Positions 1 through 6,750 of a stretch of 8,851 nt of DNA are shown here, one piece after another. A model generated the notes under the pieces. The model did not search any database. It saw only the letters and a program-made list of their open reading frames with translations, and was not told the origin of the DNA. The number at the start of each line of letters is the position of its first letter. Position 1 is the stretch's first letter. Origin of the DNA: an uncultured Parabacteroides sp. (lineage in GTDB: Bacteria; Bacteroidota; Bacteroidia; Bacteroidales; Tannerellaceae); NCBI GenBank assembly GCA_900547435.1, contig URGO01000129.1:1-8851 (forward strand), written 5' to 3'. A program made the translations under genes and the position numbers.

Positions 1-556
1 GGGTTTCTGGTTGCGTGGGAATCCGTTACGCTTACGTCTTTATCTATGTAGCTGATATGGGGCTGTCCAATGAATCCTTTTGATTTATCCGGATTGGGGA
101 TGCGCCCTTGAAATTTCCTTCCAAATCATATACAACGTATTTAGCATCCCCGGCTGAAAAGTAGATTCGTCCGGAGGCATCGTTAATCCATCCGTCCAAA
201 TTGAGAGCCCCTTGTGGGTCATTGCCGATATGGCCCAACGGGGCTATAAACCGTCCCGTATTTTTATCAAACGCATAGCATTGGTCTCTTATTCCGGCAT
301 TAACGGCATTGATTATCAGTTTATCTCCGGAAATGCGTACCGTAGGTTTGCCCCCGATCAGGCAACTATCCGATGTTTCTAGGCGTACATAACGCACTTT
401 TCGGAAATAATCTGAGGCTTTCAGCTCTTGCTGATTCGCAAATGCAGCTTCAATGGGGATAACTTCCAAATTGTTGTCTTCTTGTTTCGGTGCTGAGCAG
501 GCGAATAAGCCTATACATAAAGCCCCTATCATGCTGTATCGGATTACTTGTTTCAT
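1..556 (-). pseudogene. 6-bladed beta-propeller lipoprotein, frameshifted and cut by the window edge
   Basis: The N-terminus (MKQVIRYSMIGALCIGLFAC) is a lipoprotein signal with a lipobox ending in Cys20, so the mature protein is probably membrane-anchored. I start at 556 rather than the upstream ATG at 583 because this puts the signal peptide at the very N-terminus. The body (VRYVRLETSDSCLIG, FDKNTGRFIAPLGHIGNDPQG, ending in repeated blade-like strands) resembles the large Bacteroidales family of 6-bladed beta-propeller lipoproteins, usually roughly 350-400 residues; their function is unknown to me. The annotated frame stops at 44-46, far too early. From about 105-110 the next frame reads GRIPNPDKSKGFIGQ, then HISYIDKDVSVTDSHATRN, without a stop to position 1. 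This fits one missing base in the AAGGG run. The gene follows recQ by 43 bp on the same strand. Family confidence is moderate; the frameshift is seen directly. Confidence 0.7.
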
Positions 557-599
557 ATTGAGTTGAATTTTTAGTTTGTACAATTTCCTGTTTTTGTTT

Positions 600-2522
600 T
601 CAGACTCCGGCTAATTGGTTATCCTTTAGCCGAAAATGCTCGTCGTGGTCGGCCAGGAAGCGGATAACGGTCAGCACCTTATCTTGCGGGAAAGGAAGGG
701 ATTCGCTGAGTTGAATCACGGGCATGGCCTTATCTTTTACCAATTCTTCGATAGCCTTCCGGATAGCTTTGTATTCGGCATTGTGGATTCCGCTTTCATG
801 TTTTGTCACACAGATGTCGCACGTTCCGCAATCCTTGTCGGTCTTTTCCCCGAAATAATTCAGGAGAATACGTGTCCGGCAGGTATGTTCGGCATGGATA
901 TACTCCAGCACCTTGTTGATACGGGCTTCGTTACGGGCTTTTCTCTCTTCGTAAGCCGAGCGTGGGATTTGCAGATAGCGTTGTTCTTCCCGGGTTTGCC
1001 TATATATAATTAAAGGAGTCTTTTTCTCCGGTATGTATTTTACGATTTTATATTTGGAGAGTCCGACCAATAATCGGTAGACCTCTTCCCGGGTGCATCC
1101 CGCACGGGTGGCTATCTGGCTTTCGTTGATATAAGCATAGTCGGAGAAGAGTCCGGTGTAAGAGCGCAAGATTACCTGGATAATCGTATCGGTCAGTGCA
1201 TCCTGATGCAGGTATTTGTAAAGCTCTTCGCGGGTAGCCGTAAAGAGCAGGCGGGAAGCGTTGTCGGCCTCTTCGACATATTCTATATATCCCGCCAGTT
1301 CCAATAACTTTAAGGCGTGATGCGTCTGGAGAAGCGGGAACTTATAGGCCGAGCAGAACTCGGAGAGAATGAAATCATGGACGGTATCTAATCCGAACCC
1401 TACGGCTATCTGGTAATAATTGCCCAATGCCTCATAAACCCGGTAAACAAAAGCCTTGTCCGGGAGCTCATCGCTCAGCCGTTTCTTGAGTTGGGCGGAA
1501 TCGATGGACGAGCAGAGCGCTACCGCATAGGCTTTTTTCTCATCCCGTCCGGCCCGTCCGGCTTCCTGATAGTACTCTTCCAACGAACTGGGCATATCCA
1601 GGTGGACTACCAACCGGACATCCGGCTTGTCTATTCCCATGCCGAACGCATTGGTCGAGACGATGACTCGTGTCTCATCGTTTTTCCATTTGTTTTGCCG
1701 GACAATCTTTTCATCGTGGCTTAGTCAGGCATGGAAATAGTTTGCGGAAATGCCCTCTTTCTGTAAATATTCCGCAATCTCTTTGGTCTTTTTTCGGTTG
1801 CGTACATATACGATGGCCGTTCCCGGTACCCGGTTCAATATATATACTAAGGTATGTAGTTTATTATCGGTATTACGTACGATATAAGCCAGGTTCTTTC
1901 GCGCGAAACTTTTGCAAAAGACATTCTTTTCCGGAAAGAGAAGACGTTCTTGGATATCATTGACTACCTCCGGTGTGGCGGTGGCCGTCAGCGCCAATAC
2001 CGGCACTCCGGGAAGTAATTGGCGAATATCCGCTATTTTCAGGTAAGAGGGACGGAAGTCATATCCCCATTGGGAGATGCAATGGCTTTCGTCGACCACT
2101 AGTAGACACACCTTCATGGCCTGCAATTTGCTTTGAAATAATTCCGTTTCCAAGCGTTCCGGCGAGACATAGAGAAATTTGTAATCACCGAAGATGCAAT
2201 TCTCCAGTTGGGTGATGATTTCGTCCCGGCTCATGCCCGAATGCACGGAAGTGGCTTTGATGCCTATTCGCTTCAGATTGTCGACTTGGTCTTTCATCAA
2301 CGCAATCAAAGGCGTAATCACGATGCAAATCCCCTCCATGACTAAGGCCGGAACCTGGAAAGTTATTGATTTTCCTCCTCCCGTAGGCATCAGTCCCAAG
2401 GTATCTTTGCCTTGACACACCGATCGGATGATATCTTCCTGCAACGGGCGGAACGAGTCATAGCCCCAGTATTGCCGGAGGATTTGCACGTAATTCATTT
2501 CGTTTTCCATAGATAGAGTCAT
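600..2522 (-). pseudogene. recQ: RecQ-type ATP-dependent DNA helicase interrupted by one in-frame stop
   Basis: RecQ is a 3'-5' superfamily 2 DNA helicase that acts with RecJ in recombinational repair. Read through, the frame gives 640 codons. It has a Q-motif region (YDSFRPLQ, 21-28), Walker A TGGGKS (47-52), DESH box (144-147), TATAT motif near 180, motif V TNAFGMGIDKPD (about 290-300), motif VI YYQEAGRAGRD (317-327), an RQC zinc site with Cys at about 548, 565, 568 and 571, and a winged-helix tail. No HRDC domain is present, as in the shorter RecQ form. Codon 266 is TGA (complement of 1725-1727) in the motif normally read YHAGLSH, here YFHA-stop-LSH. All remaining codons stay in the same frame, so one base change explains it, most simply GGA to TGA. 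The start ATG overlaps the recJ stop (ATGA, 2519-2522), implying translational coupling. The N-terminal piece alone would lack motifs V and VI. Confidence 0.9.
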
Positions 2523-4240
2523 TCAATCCGGATATCCTTTATTTGCAATTGGAGTGTCGTATTCCCGTTATAGGTATTCTCTTCTATGGTATAGCAGATA
2601 TCAAACGGCTTCATCTGTTTGATATGTGCGTTGTATTGGCTCATGCCAAAGGCAATTCCGTGGATAGGAGAGGAGGCCGACTTGCTATCGATGATTTCCA
2701 GTTTGATATGCTCCTGGTCGCGCCCTACCAATTTGCTTGTCCCATAGTCCTGCACCCCGCGGGTACAGAATATCGGTTTCTGATTTTCCGGCCCGAACGG
2801 ACTCATCTTCTTCAGGTCGCTCATGAACTTGGGAGAAATCTCCTTCAAATCCAGAAAAGCATCGATGTCGATTTGCGGAACCATCTGTTCGGGGATGATT
2901 TCCTCAGCGGCAATTTGCTGGAACCGCTCTTTGAACGCTTCCAGATTCTCCTCTTTCAGGGAAAGGCCTGCGGCGTAGGTATGCCCGCCGAAGTTCTCCA
3001 GCAAATCCCGGCAATTCTCTACGGCCTTATAAATGTCGAATCCCGTTACGGAACGGGCCGAACCCGTTATCAGTTCGGACGATTTGGTCAGGACCACCGC
3101 CGGACGGTAATATTTCTCGGTGAGGCGTGAGGCCACGATGCCGATTACCCCCTTATGCCATTCCGGATTATAGACGATAATCGCCTTTTTATCCTCCTGT
3201 TTCTCAAACCCTTCGATGACAGCATTGGCCTCGTCGGTTATCTTCTTGTCCAATTCGCGCCGTTCCTCGTTATAATGGTTGATGCTTTCGCTCTTCTTCC
3301 GGGCGGTTACGCTATCCTTGGCCAGCAGAAGGTCTACGGCCTCTTTCCCGTTCATCATTCTTCCCGAAGCGTTCAGGCGCGGACCAATCTTAAACACGAT
3401 ATCGCTGATGGTAATCTCTTTTCCCGCCAATCCGCAGATATCAATGATTCCTTTTATGCCGAAACTCGGATTATTGTTGATTTGCCTTAATCCATAATAG
3501 GCAAGGATGCGGTTTTCGCCCGTAATCGGGACAATGTCCGAAGCGATACTTACGGCGGTCAGTTCGAGCAATTTCTCCAGATCCGAGAAAGGAAATCCGT
3601 TGTCCAGCGCAAAAGCCTGCATGAATTTGAAACCTACGCCGCATCCGCTAAGGTGTTCGTAGGGATATGCCGAATCTTCGCGCTTCGCGTCCAGCACCGC
3701 GACCGCATCGGGCAGCACTTCGTCGGGCATGTGATGGTCGCAAATGATGAAATCAATGCCTTTTTGCTTGGCATATTCTATTTTATCAATGGCCTTGATG
3801 CCACAATCCAGCGAGATAATCAGACTGACCCCCCGTTCATAGGCATAATCAATGCCCTTACGGGAAATGCCATATCCTTCGTCATACCGATCCGGGATAT
3901 AATAATCCAGATTGGACGTGAAAGGTCTGAGATACTTGTAGACCAATGCTACGGCTGTAGTCCCGTCTACGTCATAATCACCATAAATTAAAATCTTCTC
4001 CTTATGTCCTAATGCGTGATTCAGGCGCTGAACCGCTTTGTCCATGTCCGGCATCAGAAACGGGTCTTCCAAGTCCTCCAGGTTCGGCTTGAAATATTTC
4101 CGAATCGCTTCGGCCGAAATGAGCCCCCGACGTACGAGCAGCAAACTTATAACCGGACTGAGTTCTAACTCTTCCGCCAGCTTATCGCGCAACAGAATCT
4201 CTTCGTTTGTAGGAGGTTGATAATTCCATTTGTTAGTCAT
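2519..4240 (-). CDS. recJ: Single-stranded-DNA-specific exonuclease RecJ
   Basis: RecJ is a cytoplasmic 5'-3' single-strand DNA exonuclease of the DHH phosphoesterase superfamily, used in RecF-pathway recombination, mismatch and base-excision repair. The 573-residue product has the expected metal-binding motifs in order: YGDYDVDG (86-93), DCGI (145-148), CDHHMP (167-172), SGCGVGFKF (198-205), ASDIVPI (232-238) and GPRLNASGR (285-293). The DHHA1 part follows with HKGVIGIVASRL (361-372), GSARS (392-396) and FGGHTYAAG (416-424), then a C-terminal OB-like region. Length is normal for the Bacteroidota form and no lesion is visible. The stop TGA overlaps the recQ start as ATGA, so the two helicase/nuclease partners are likely co-translated. 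The start at 4240 (MTNKWNYQPP) fits the family N-terminus. No Shine-Dalgarno is evident, which is usual in this phylum. Confidence 0.97.
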   Translation of the reverse strand: MTNKWNYQPPTNEEILLRDKLAEELELSPVISLLLVRRGLISAEAIRKYFKPNLEDLEDPFLMPDMDKAVQRLNHALGHKEKILIYGDYDVDGTTAVALVYKYLRPFTSNLDYYIPDRYDEGYGISRKGIDYAYERGVSLIISLDCGIKAIDKIEYAKQKGIDFIICDHHMPDEVLPDAVAVLDAKREDSAYPYEHLSGCGVGFKFMQAFALDNGFPFSDLEKLLELTAVSIASDIVPITGENRILAYYGLRQINNNPSFGIKGIIDICGLAGKEITISDIVFKIGPRLNASGRMMNGKEAVDLLLAKDSVTARKKSESINHYNEERRELDKKITDEANAVIEGFEKQEDKKAIIVYNPEWHKGVIGIVASRLTEKYYRPAVVLTKSSELITGSARSVTGFDIYKAVENCRDLLENFGGHTYAAGLSLKEENLEAFKERFQQIAAEEIIPEQMVPQIDIDAFLDLKEISPKFMSDLKKMSPFGPENQKPIFCTRGVQDYGTSKLVGRDQEHIKLEIIDSKSASSPIHGIAFGMSQYNAHIKQMKPFDICYTIEENTYNGNTTLQLQIKDIRIE

Positions 4241-4330
4241 TTATATGTTTTTTTCTTTTTTATCAGCTTAAAAAACTCTTTCTTTTCGTCGGTTTTAGTC
4301 TGCTGTTTCCCGACCTGAAAGAATTCAATC

Positions 4331-4362
4331 CGTAAAGTTAGGAAGAAAATTAGGATTTTAAT
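4331..4362 (-). promoter_or_regulatory. Possible recJ-recQ promoter
   Basis: On the minus strand, TAACTTTA (complement of 4333-4340) differs by one base from the Bacteroidota -7 consensus TAnnTTTG. A TTG about 22 bp upstream could serve as the -33 element, slightly wider than the usual 19-21 bp. It would give a recJ leader of nearly 90 nt. This is an inference from consensus matching only. Confidence 0.35.
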
Positions 4363-4463
4363 CAATTTCCAGTCGATTTTTTATGATTTTCATTTTAAAT
4401 ACTTGCAAATCGGGAGTGCTTTTCTTTTCTCAAGAAAGGATAAATTGTGTTTTTCAGGCAGGT

Positions 4464-4551
4464 GAGAAATGCTTATCTTATTTATGAAAAACACTTATCA
4501 CGTATGTGAAAAACATTTATCATATAGGTGAAAAATATAATTTGTAGGAGG
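4464..4551. repeat. 22-bp tandem direct repeats upstream of rplY
   Basis: Three consecutive 22-bp units lie at 4464-4485, 4486-4507 and 4508-4529. Units two and three share GAAAAACA(C/T)TTATCA and are the closest pair; unit one is more diverged (GAGAAATGCTTATC). A fourth stretch at 4530-4551 begins GAAAAAT and then degenerates. The period is close to two DNA helical turns, so the units would face the same side of the helix. They end about 70-90 bp upstream of the rplY -33 element. They could be protein-binding sites or a simple slippage product. There are no spacers between units, so this is not a CRISPR array. Confidence 0.7.
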
Positions 4552-4620
4552 ATGGCGGAAATAGGCACCTCCGTTTATCTTCATTTGTCGGAAGGAATTG
4601 GAGAAAAATAGGCAGGATAC

Positions 4621-4651
4621 TTGTTTTATAAGAAAAAAAGACGTACCTTTG
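4621..4651 (+). promoter_or_regulatory. rplY promoter, Bacteroidota type
   Basis: TACCTTTG at 4644-4651 matches the Bacteroidota -7 element TAnnTTTG exactly. TTG at 4621-4623 lies 20 bp upstream, the normal spacing for the -33 element of the primary sigma factor. Transcription would start near 4658, giving a leader of about 60 nt before the rplY ATG. The leader contains a small TTTTCC / GGAAAA stem (about 4657-4681), which is too weak to call as a regulatory RNA. Confidence 0.7.
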
Positions 4652-4719
4652 CGCCGTTTTCCTCTCCGTGTGATGGGAAAATTAGTAATAATTTTGAGTA
4701 ACACAATTAATTAATCAAG

Positions 4720-5304
4720 ATGAAAACATTTCAATTAGAAGGAAAGTCAAGAGAAATTGCTGCACGTCCGGCAGATCAAAAGAGAGCCTTGAAGGCAATG
4801 CGTAAGAACAGCGAAGTTCCGGCTGTATTGTATGGCGGAGAAAATGTAATCCACTTTACAGTAACAAATAGCGCCGTTCGTAACTTGGTTTATACACCGG
4901 ATATCTATGCTGTTGAGCTGACTATCGATGGCGTTAAGAGAATGGCTGTAATGAAAGAACTTCAGTTCCATCCGGTAAGCGACGCGCTTTTGCACATGGA
5001 CTTCTTGGAAGTATTCCCGGAAAAACCTATCGTAATGGAAGTTCCGGTAGTATTGGAAGGTCACGCTGAAGGTGTTAAAGCCGGTGGTAAGTTGCAATTG
5101 CAAATGAGAAAGCTGAAAGTGAAAGCCGTTTATTCGGAAATTCCGGAAAGATTGGTTATCAACGTGGATCACTTAGGATTGGGCAAGACTATGCAGGTTG
5201 GCGATATCCACTTCGAAGGTCTGGAAATCATGAATGCTAAGAATGCAGTGGTTTGCGCAGTTCAATTGACTCGTGCCGCTCGTGGTGCACAAGCTAAAGC
5301 ATGA
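4720..5304 (+). CDS. rplY: 50S ribosomal protein L25, long Ctc/TL5 form
   Basis: L25 binds 5S rRNA in the central protuberance of the large ribosomal subunit. The 194-residue product is the long two-domain (Ctc/TL5) type rather than the short E. coli type. The N-terminal 5S-binding domain (about 1-95) contains VPAVLYGG (33-40) and the conserved HPVSDALLHMDFLEV stretch (84-98). The C-terminal beta domain (about 100-185) includes EGHAEGVKAGGKLQ and ends in a short Ala/Arg/Lys-rich tail. It has its own promoter and is followed by a strong intrinsic terminator, so it is probably transcribed largely on its own despite sitting beside pth. No clear Shine-Dalgarno precedes the ATG. The stop is TGA followed at once by TAA, a tandem stop typical of a highly expressed gene. 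Confidence 0.97.
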   Translation: MKTFQLEGKSREIAARPADQKRALKAMRKNSEVPAVLYGGENVIHFTVTNSAVRNLVYTPDIYAVELTIDGVKRMAVMKELQFHPVSDALLHMDFLEVFPEKPIVMEVPVVLEGHAEGVKAGGKLQLQMRKLKVKAVYSEIPERLVINVDHLGLGKTMQVGDIHFEGLEIMNAKNAVVCAVQLTRAARGAQAKA

Positions 5305-5357
5305 TAAAGATATTTTTTTAACATCATGATAAAATTTAAAAATTAGTACTACTCAGG

Positions 5358-5393
5358 GGAGGGTTTGTTCGTGAGAATGAACCCTTCTTTTTT
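5358..5393 (+). terminator. Intrinsic terminator after rplY
   Basis: The stem AGGGTT (5360-5365) / AACCCT (5380-5385), extended by two further pairs at its base including one G-U, encloses a TG/TG internal loop, a second stem TTC/GAA and a GTGA loop. It is followed by a run of Ts (5386-5393). This is a textbook rho-independent structure between rplY and pth. Confidence 0.85.
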
Positions 5394-5414
5394 ATGGAAT
5401 AAAGGAATAATAAG

Positions 5415-5978
5415 ATGAAATACTTGATTGTAGGATTAGGAAATATCGGTTCGGAATATTGGGGAACCCGTCACAACATCGGGTTTCGGGTGGTGAACCG
5501 TTTAGTAGAAGAGGCCGGGGCTTCTTTTACCGAAGAGCGTTATGGCGCCATAGCCCGGATGCGAGTGAAGAATTGCGAGTTGGTTGTACTTAAACCCAAT
5601 ACCTTTATGAATCTGAGCGGAAATGCTGTGCGTTACTGGTTGCAGAAAGAGAACATTCCGGTCGAGAATCTGCTGATTGTGGTGGATGATTTGGCATTGC
5701 CTTTCGGGACATTGCGCTTGAAGCCGAAAGGGAGTGATGCCGGGCATAACGGATTGAAGAATATTGCTGCCTTATTGAATACGCAAAATTATGCCCGTTT
5801 GCGTTTTGGTATCGGCAATGATTTTCCTAAAGGCGGGCAGATCGATTTTGTGTTGGGCAAATTCCCTCCGGAGGAACTGGAACAGATGCCCGAAAAGCTG
5901 GACCGGGCGGTAGAAATCATTAAGAGCTTTTGCCTGGCGGGAATACAGATAACGATGAATCAATATAATAATAAATGA
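5415..5978 (+). CDS. pth: Peptidyl-tRNA hydrolase
   Basis: Pth hydrolyses the ester bond of peptidyl-tRNAs that drop off stalled ribosomes, recycling tRNA in the cytoplasm. The 187-residue product has the family signature throughout: VGLGN (6-10), the catalytic His20 in TRHNIGF, KPNTFMNLSG (60-69) with the substrate-binding Asn66, the DD pair (91-92) equivalent to E. coli Asp93, and DAGHNGL (108-114) with Asn112. The length is normal. An AAAGGAAT stretch lies 8-15 bp before the ATG, one of the few Shine-Dalgarno-like sequences in the window. The gene lies just downstream of the rplY terminator, so it is expressed by read-through or from an unrecognised promoter. Its TGA stop is the first triplet of a long inverted repeat. 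Confidence 0.97.
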   Translation: MKYLIVGLGNIGSEYWGTRHNIGFRVVNRLVEEAGASFTEERYGAIARMRVKNCELVVLKPNTFMNLSGNAVRYWLQKENIPVENLLIVVDDLALPFGTLRLKPKGSDAGHNGLKNIAALLNTQNYARLRFGIGNDFPKGGQIDFVLGKFPPEELEQMPEKLDRAVEIIKSFCLAGIQITMNQYNNK

Positions 5979-6092
5979 GTTTATAGGTTTATAAGTTTAC
6001 AGGGTTATTAGGTTAATAGGGGTATGAGTTTATAAGTTGAAGTGAAAACGGATTAACCCATAACCTTGTAACCTTATAACCCTATAAACTCA
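5976..6092 (+). repeat. Long imperfect inverted repeat made of 8-nt units
   Basis: The left arm (5976-6017, starting on the pth stop codon) and the right arm (6052-6092) are reverse complements at about 37 of 41-42 positions, including a first block of 12 matched bases (TGAGTTTATAGG). The spacer is 34 nt. Both arms are themselves quasi-tandem. The right arm reads TAACCTTG, TAACCTTA, TAACCCTA, TAAACTCA in 8-nt steps, and similar AACTCAAA units run on to the next ATG at 6119. In RNA this would be a very stable hairpin, but no T-tract follows it, so it is not a standard terminator. It could stabilise the pth mRNA end, act as a processing site, or be a repeat-derived element. Confidence 0.85.
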
Positions 6093-6118
6093 TAAACTCA
6101 AATAACTCAAAAACTCAA

Positions 6119-6565
6119 ATGGATATGAATGAGGTTCGCATAGATAAATGGATGTGGGCGACACGGATATTTAAGACGCGAAGTATTGCGGCTGACGCTT
6201 GCAAGAAAGGACGTGTGATGATTAATGGCGTATCTGTAAAGCCTTCCCGGATGATAAAGGTGGGGGATGTCATTCAGGTACGGAAACCTCCGGTTACTTT
6301 CTCGTTCAAGGTACTGGACTTGACCGAGAATCGTATGGGAGCCAAGCTGGTTCCTCAGTTCATGGAGAATGTAACGACACCGGATCAATATGAAATCTTG
6401 GAAATGAACCGTATCTCCGGGTTTGTCAATCGTGCCAAAGGGCTGGGACGTCCTACTAAAAAGGACCGTCGTGATTTGGAACAATTCACCGGTTCCGATT
6501 TCTATGAGGCGGAGGATGATTTCAACTTCGATTTTGATTTTGATTCGGAGGATGAGGACGAATAA
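6119..6565 (+). CDS. Hsp15-like S4-domain RNA-binding protein
   Basis: The 148-residue protein carries an S4 RNA-binding fold at about 7-55 (RIDKWMWATRIFKTRS, then CKKGRVMINGVSVKPS and VGDVIQV). It also has the C-terminal GRPTKKDRRDL signature (110-120) typical of the HslR/Hsp15 family. E. coli Hsp15 binds free 50S subunits that still hold a nascent chain and helps recycle them; the same role here is inferred from family membership. The protein ends in an unusual acidic tail (about 127-148) with alternating Phe-Asp residues followed by SEDEDE. The neighbours rplY and pth fit a ribosome-rescue setting. Two starts are possible, 6119 and 6125 (MNEVRIDKW); neither has a Shine-Dalgarno, and the A-rich repeat leader runs right up to the first. 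Confidence 0.9.
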   Translation: MDMNEVRIDKWMWATRIFKTRSIAADACKKGRVMINGVSVKPSRMIKVGDVIQVRKPPVTFSFKVLDLTENRMGAKLVPQFMENVTTPDQYEILEMNRISGFVNRAKGLGRPTKKDRRDLEQFTGSDFYEAEDDFNFDFDFDSEDEDE

Positions 6566-6571
6566 AAAGAA

Positions 6572-6603
6572 AATCCGTCCTATCCTCACGGACGGGACGG
6601 ATT
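6572..6603 (+). other. GC-rich hairpin after the S4 gene, with two competing pairings
   Basis: AATCCGTCC (6572-6580) can pair over 9 bp with GGACGGATT (6595-6603), or over 6 bp with the nearer GGACGG (6590-6595). No T-tract follows on the plus strand, so a plus-strand intrinsic terminator is not well supported. Read on the minus strand, the stem is followed by a T-rich run (complement of 6562-6573), so it could terminate antisense transcription. It might also be a leader element for the downstream gene. Confidence 0.6.
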
Positions 6604-6628
6604 GCAAACCTAACTTAATTCTAATACC

Positions 6629-6664
6629 ATGAAAAACACTATATACTTAGAACAAACATCATGA
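6629..6664 (+). CDS. Possible 11-codon leader ORF upstream of the sialidase
   Basis: The frame reads MKNTIYLEQTS and stops at TGA 6662-6664. It starts 25 nt after the GC-rich hairpin, in an AT-rich context typical of Bacteroidales starts. Its stop overlaps another ATG (6661) in the sialidase frame. No residue run suggests classical amino-acid attenuation. It could be chance: I record it because of its position between a hairpin and a secreted-enzyme gene. Confidence 0.2.
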   Translation: MKNTIYLEQTS

Positions 6665-6681
6665 AAAAAATGTTCACGGTT

Positions 6682-6715
6682 TTTGCCTTATTTTTGCAGA
6701 AAAACAGTACCTTTA
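6682..6715 (+). promoter_or_regulatory. Possible sialidase promoter
   Basis: TACCTTTA (6708-6715) is one base from the Bacteroidota -7 consensus. TTTG at 6682-6685 lies 22 bp upstream as a possible -33 element. Transcription would begin near 6720, about 30 nt before the preferred sialidase start at 6751. This position would exclude the upstream ATG at 6661 from the mRNA and so supports the shorter start. Confidence 0.4.
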
Positions 6716-6750
6716 TTCGCGATTATAAACGCATAAAACTTCTTGAACAC

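Larger units (their letters stand above)
4241..4719. other. Divergent intergenic region between recJ and rplY
   Basis: This AT-rich 479-bp stretch has no convincing gene. A 68-codon open frame on the minus strand (4498-4704) has no recognisable protein character and overlaps the rplY promoter, so I do not call it. The region holds a plausible recJ promoter (about 4331-4365, minus strand), three 22-bp direct repeats (4464-4529), and the rplY promoter (4621-4651) with a 5' leader of about 60 nt. Confidence 0.7.

Noticed and set aside
103..112. Programmed ribosomal frameshifting in the lipoprotein gene
   Set aside because: No slippery heptamer and no evident downstream stimulator; a lost base in a short homopolymer is simpler.
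1725..1727. UGA read as glycine, as in some candidate-phylum bacteria
   Set aside because: TGA terminates recJ, recQ, rplY and pth in the expected places, and the proteins are clearly of Bacteroidota type.
2543..3130. 195-codon open frame antisense to recJ
   Set aside because: No recognisable motif; it lies wholly inside recJ, whose motifs are all intact.
4464..4551. CRISPR-like array
   Set aside because: The 22-bp units abut with no unique spacers and no cas genes are nearby.
4498..4704. 68-codon minus-strand frame in the intergenic region
   Set aside because: It covers the tandem repeats and the rplY promoter, and has no protein-like features or start context.
5747..5963. Antisense frames over pth
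   Set aside because: Short, motif-free shadows of a conserved gene.
6661..6750. N-terminal extension of the sialidase from ATG 6661
   Set aside because: It would place 30 residues ahead of a good signal peptide and covers a likely promoter.
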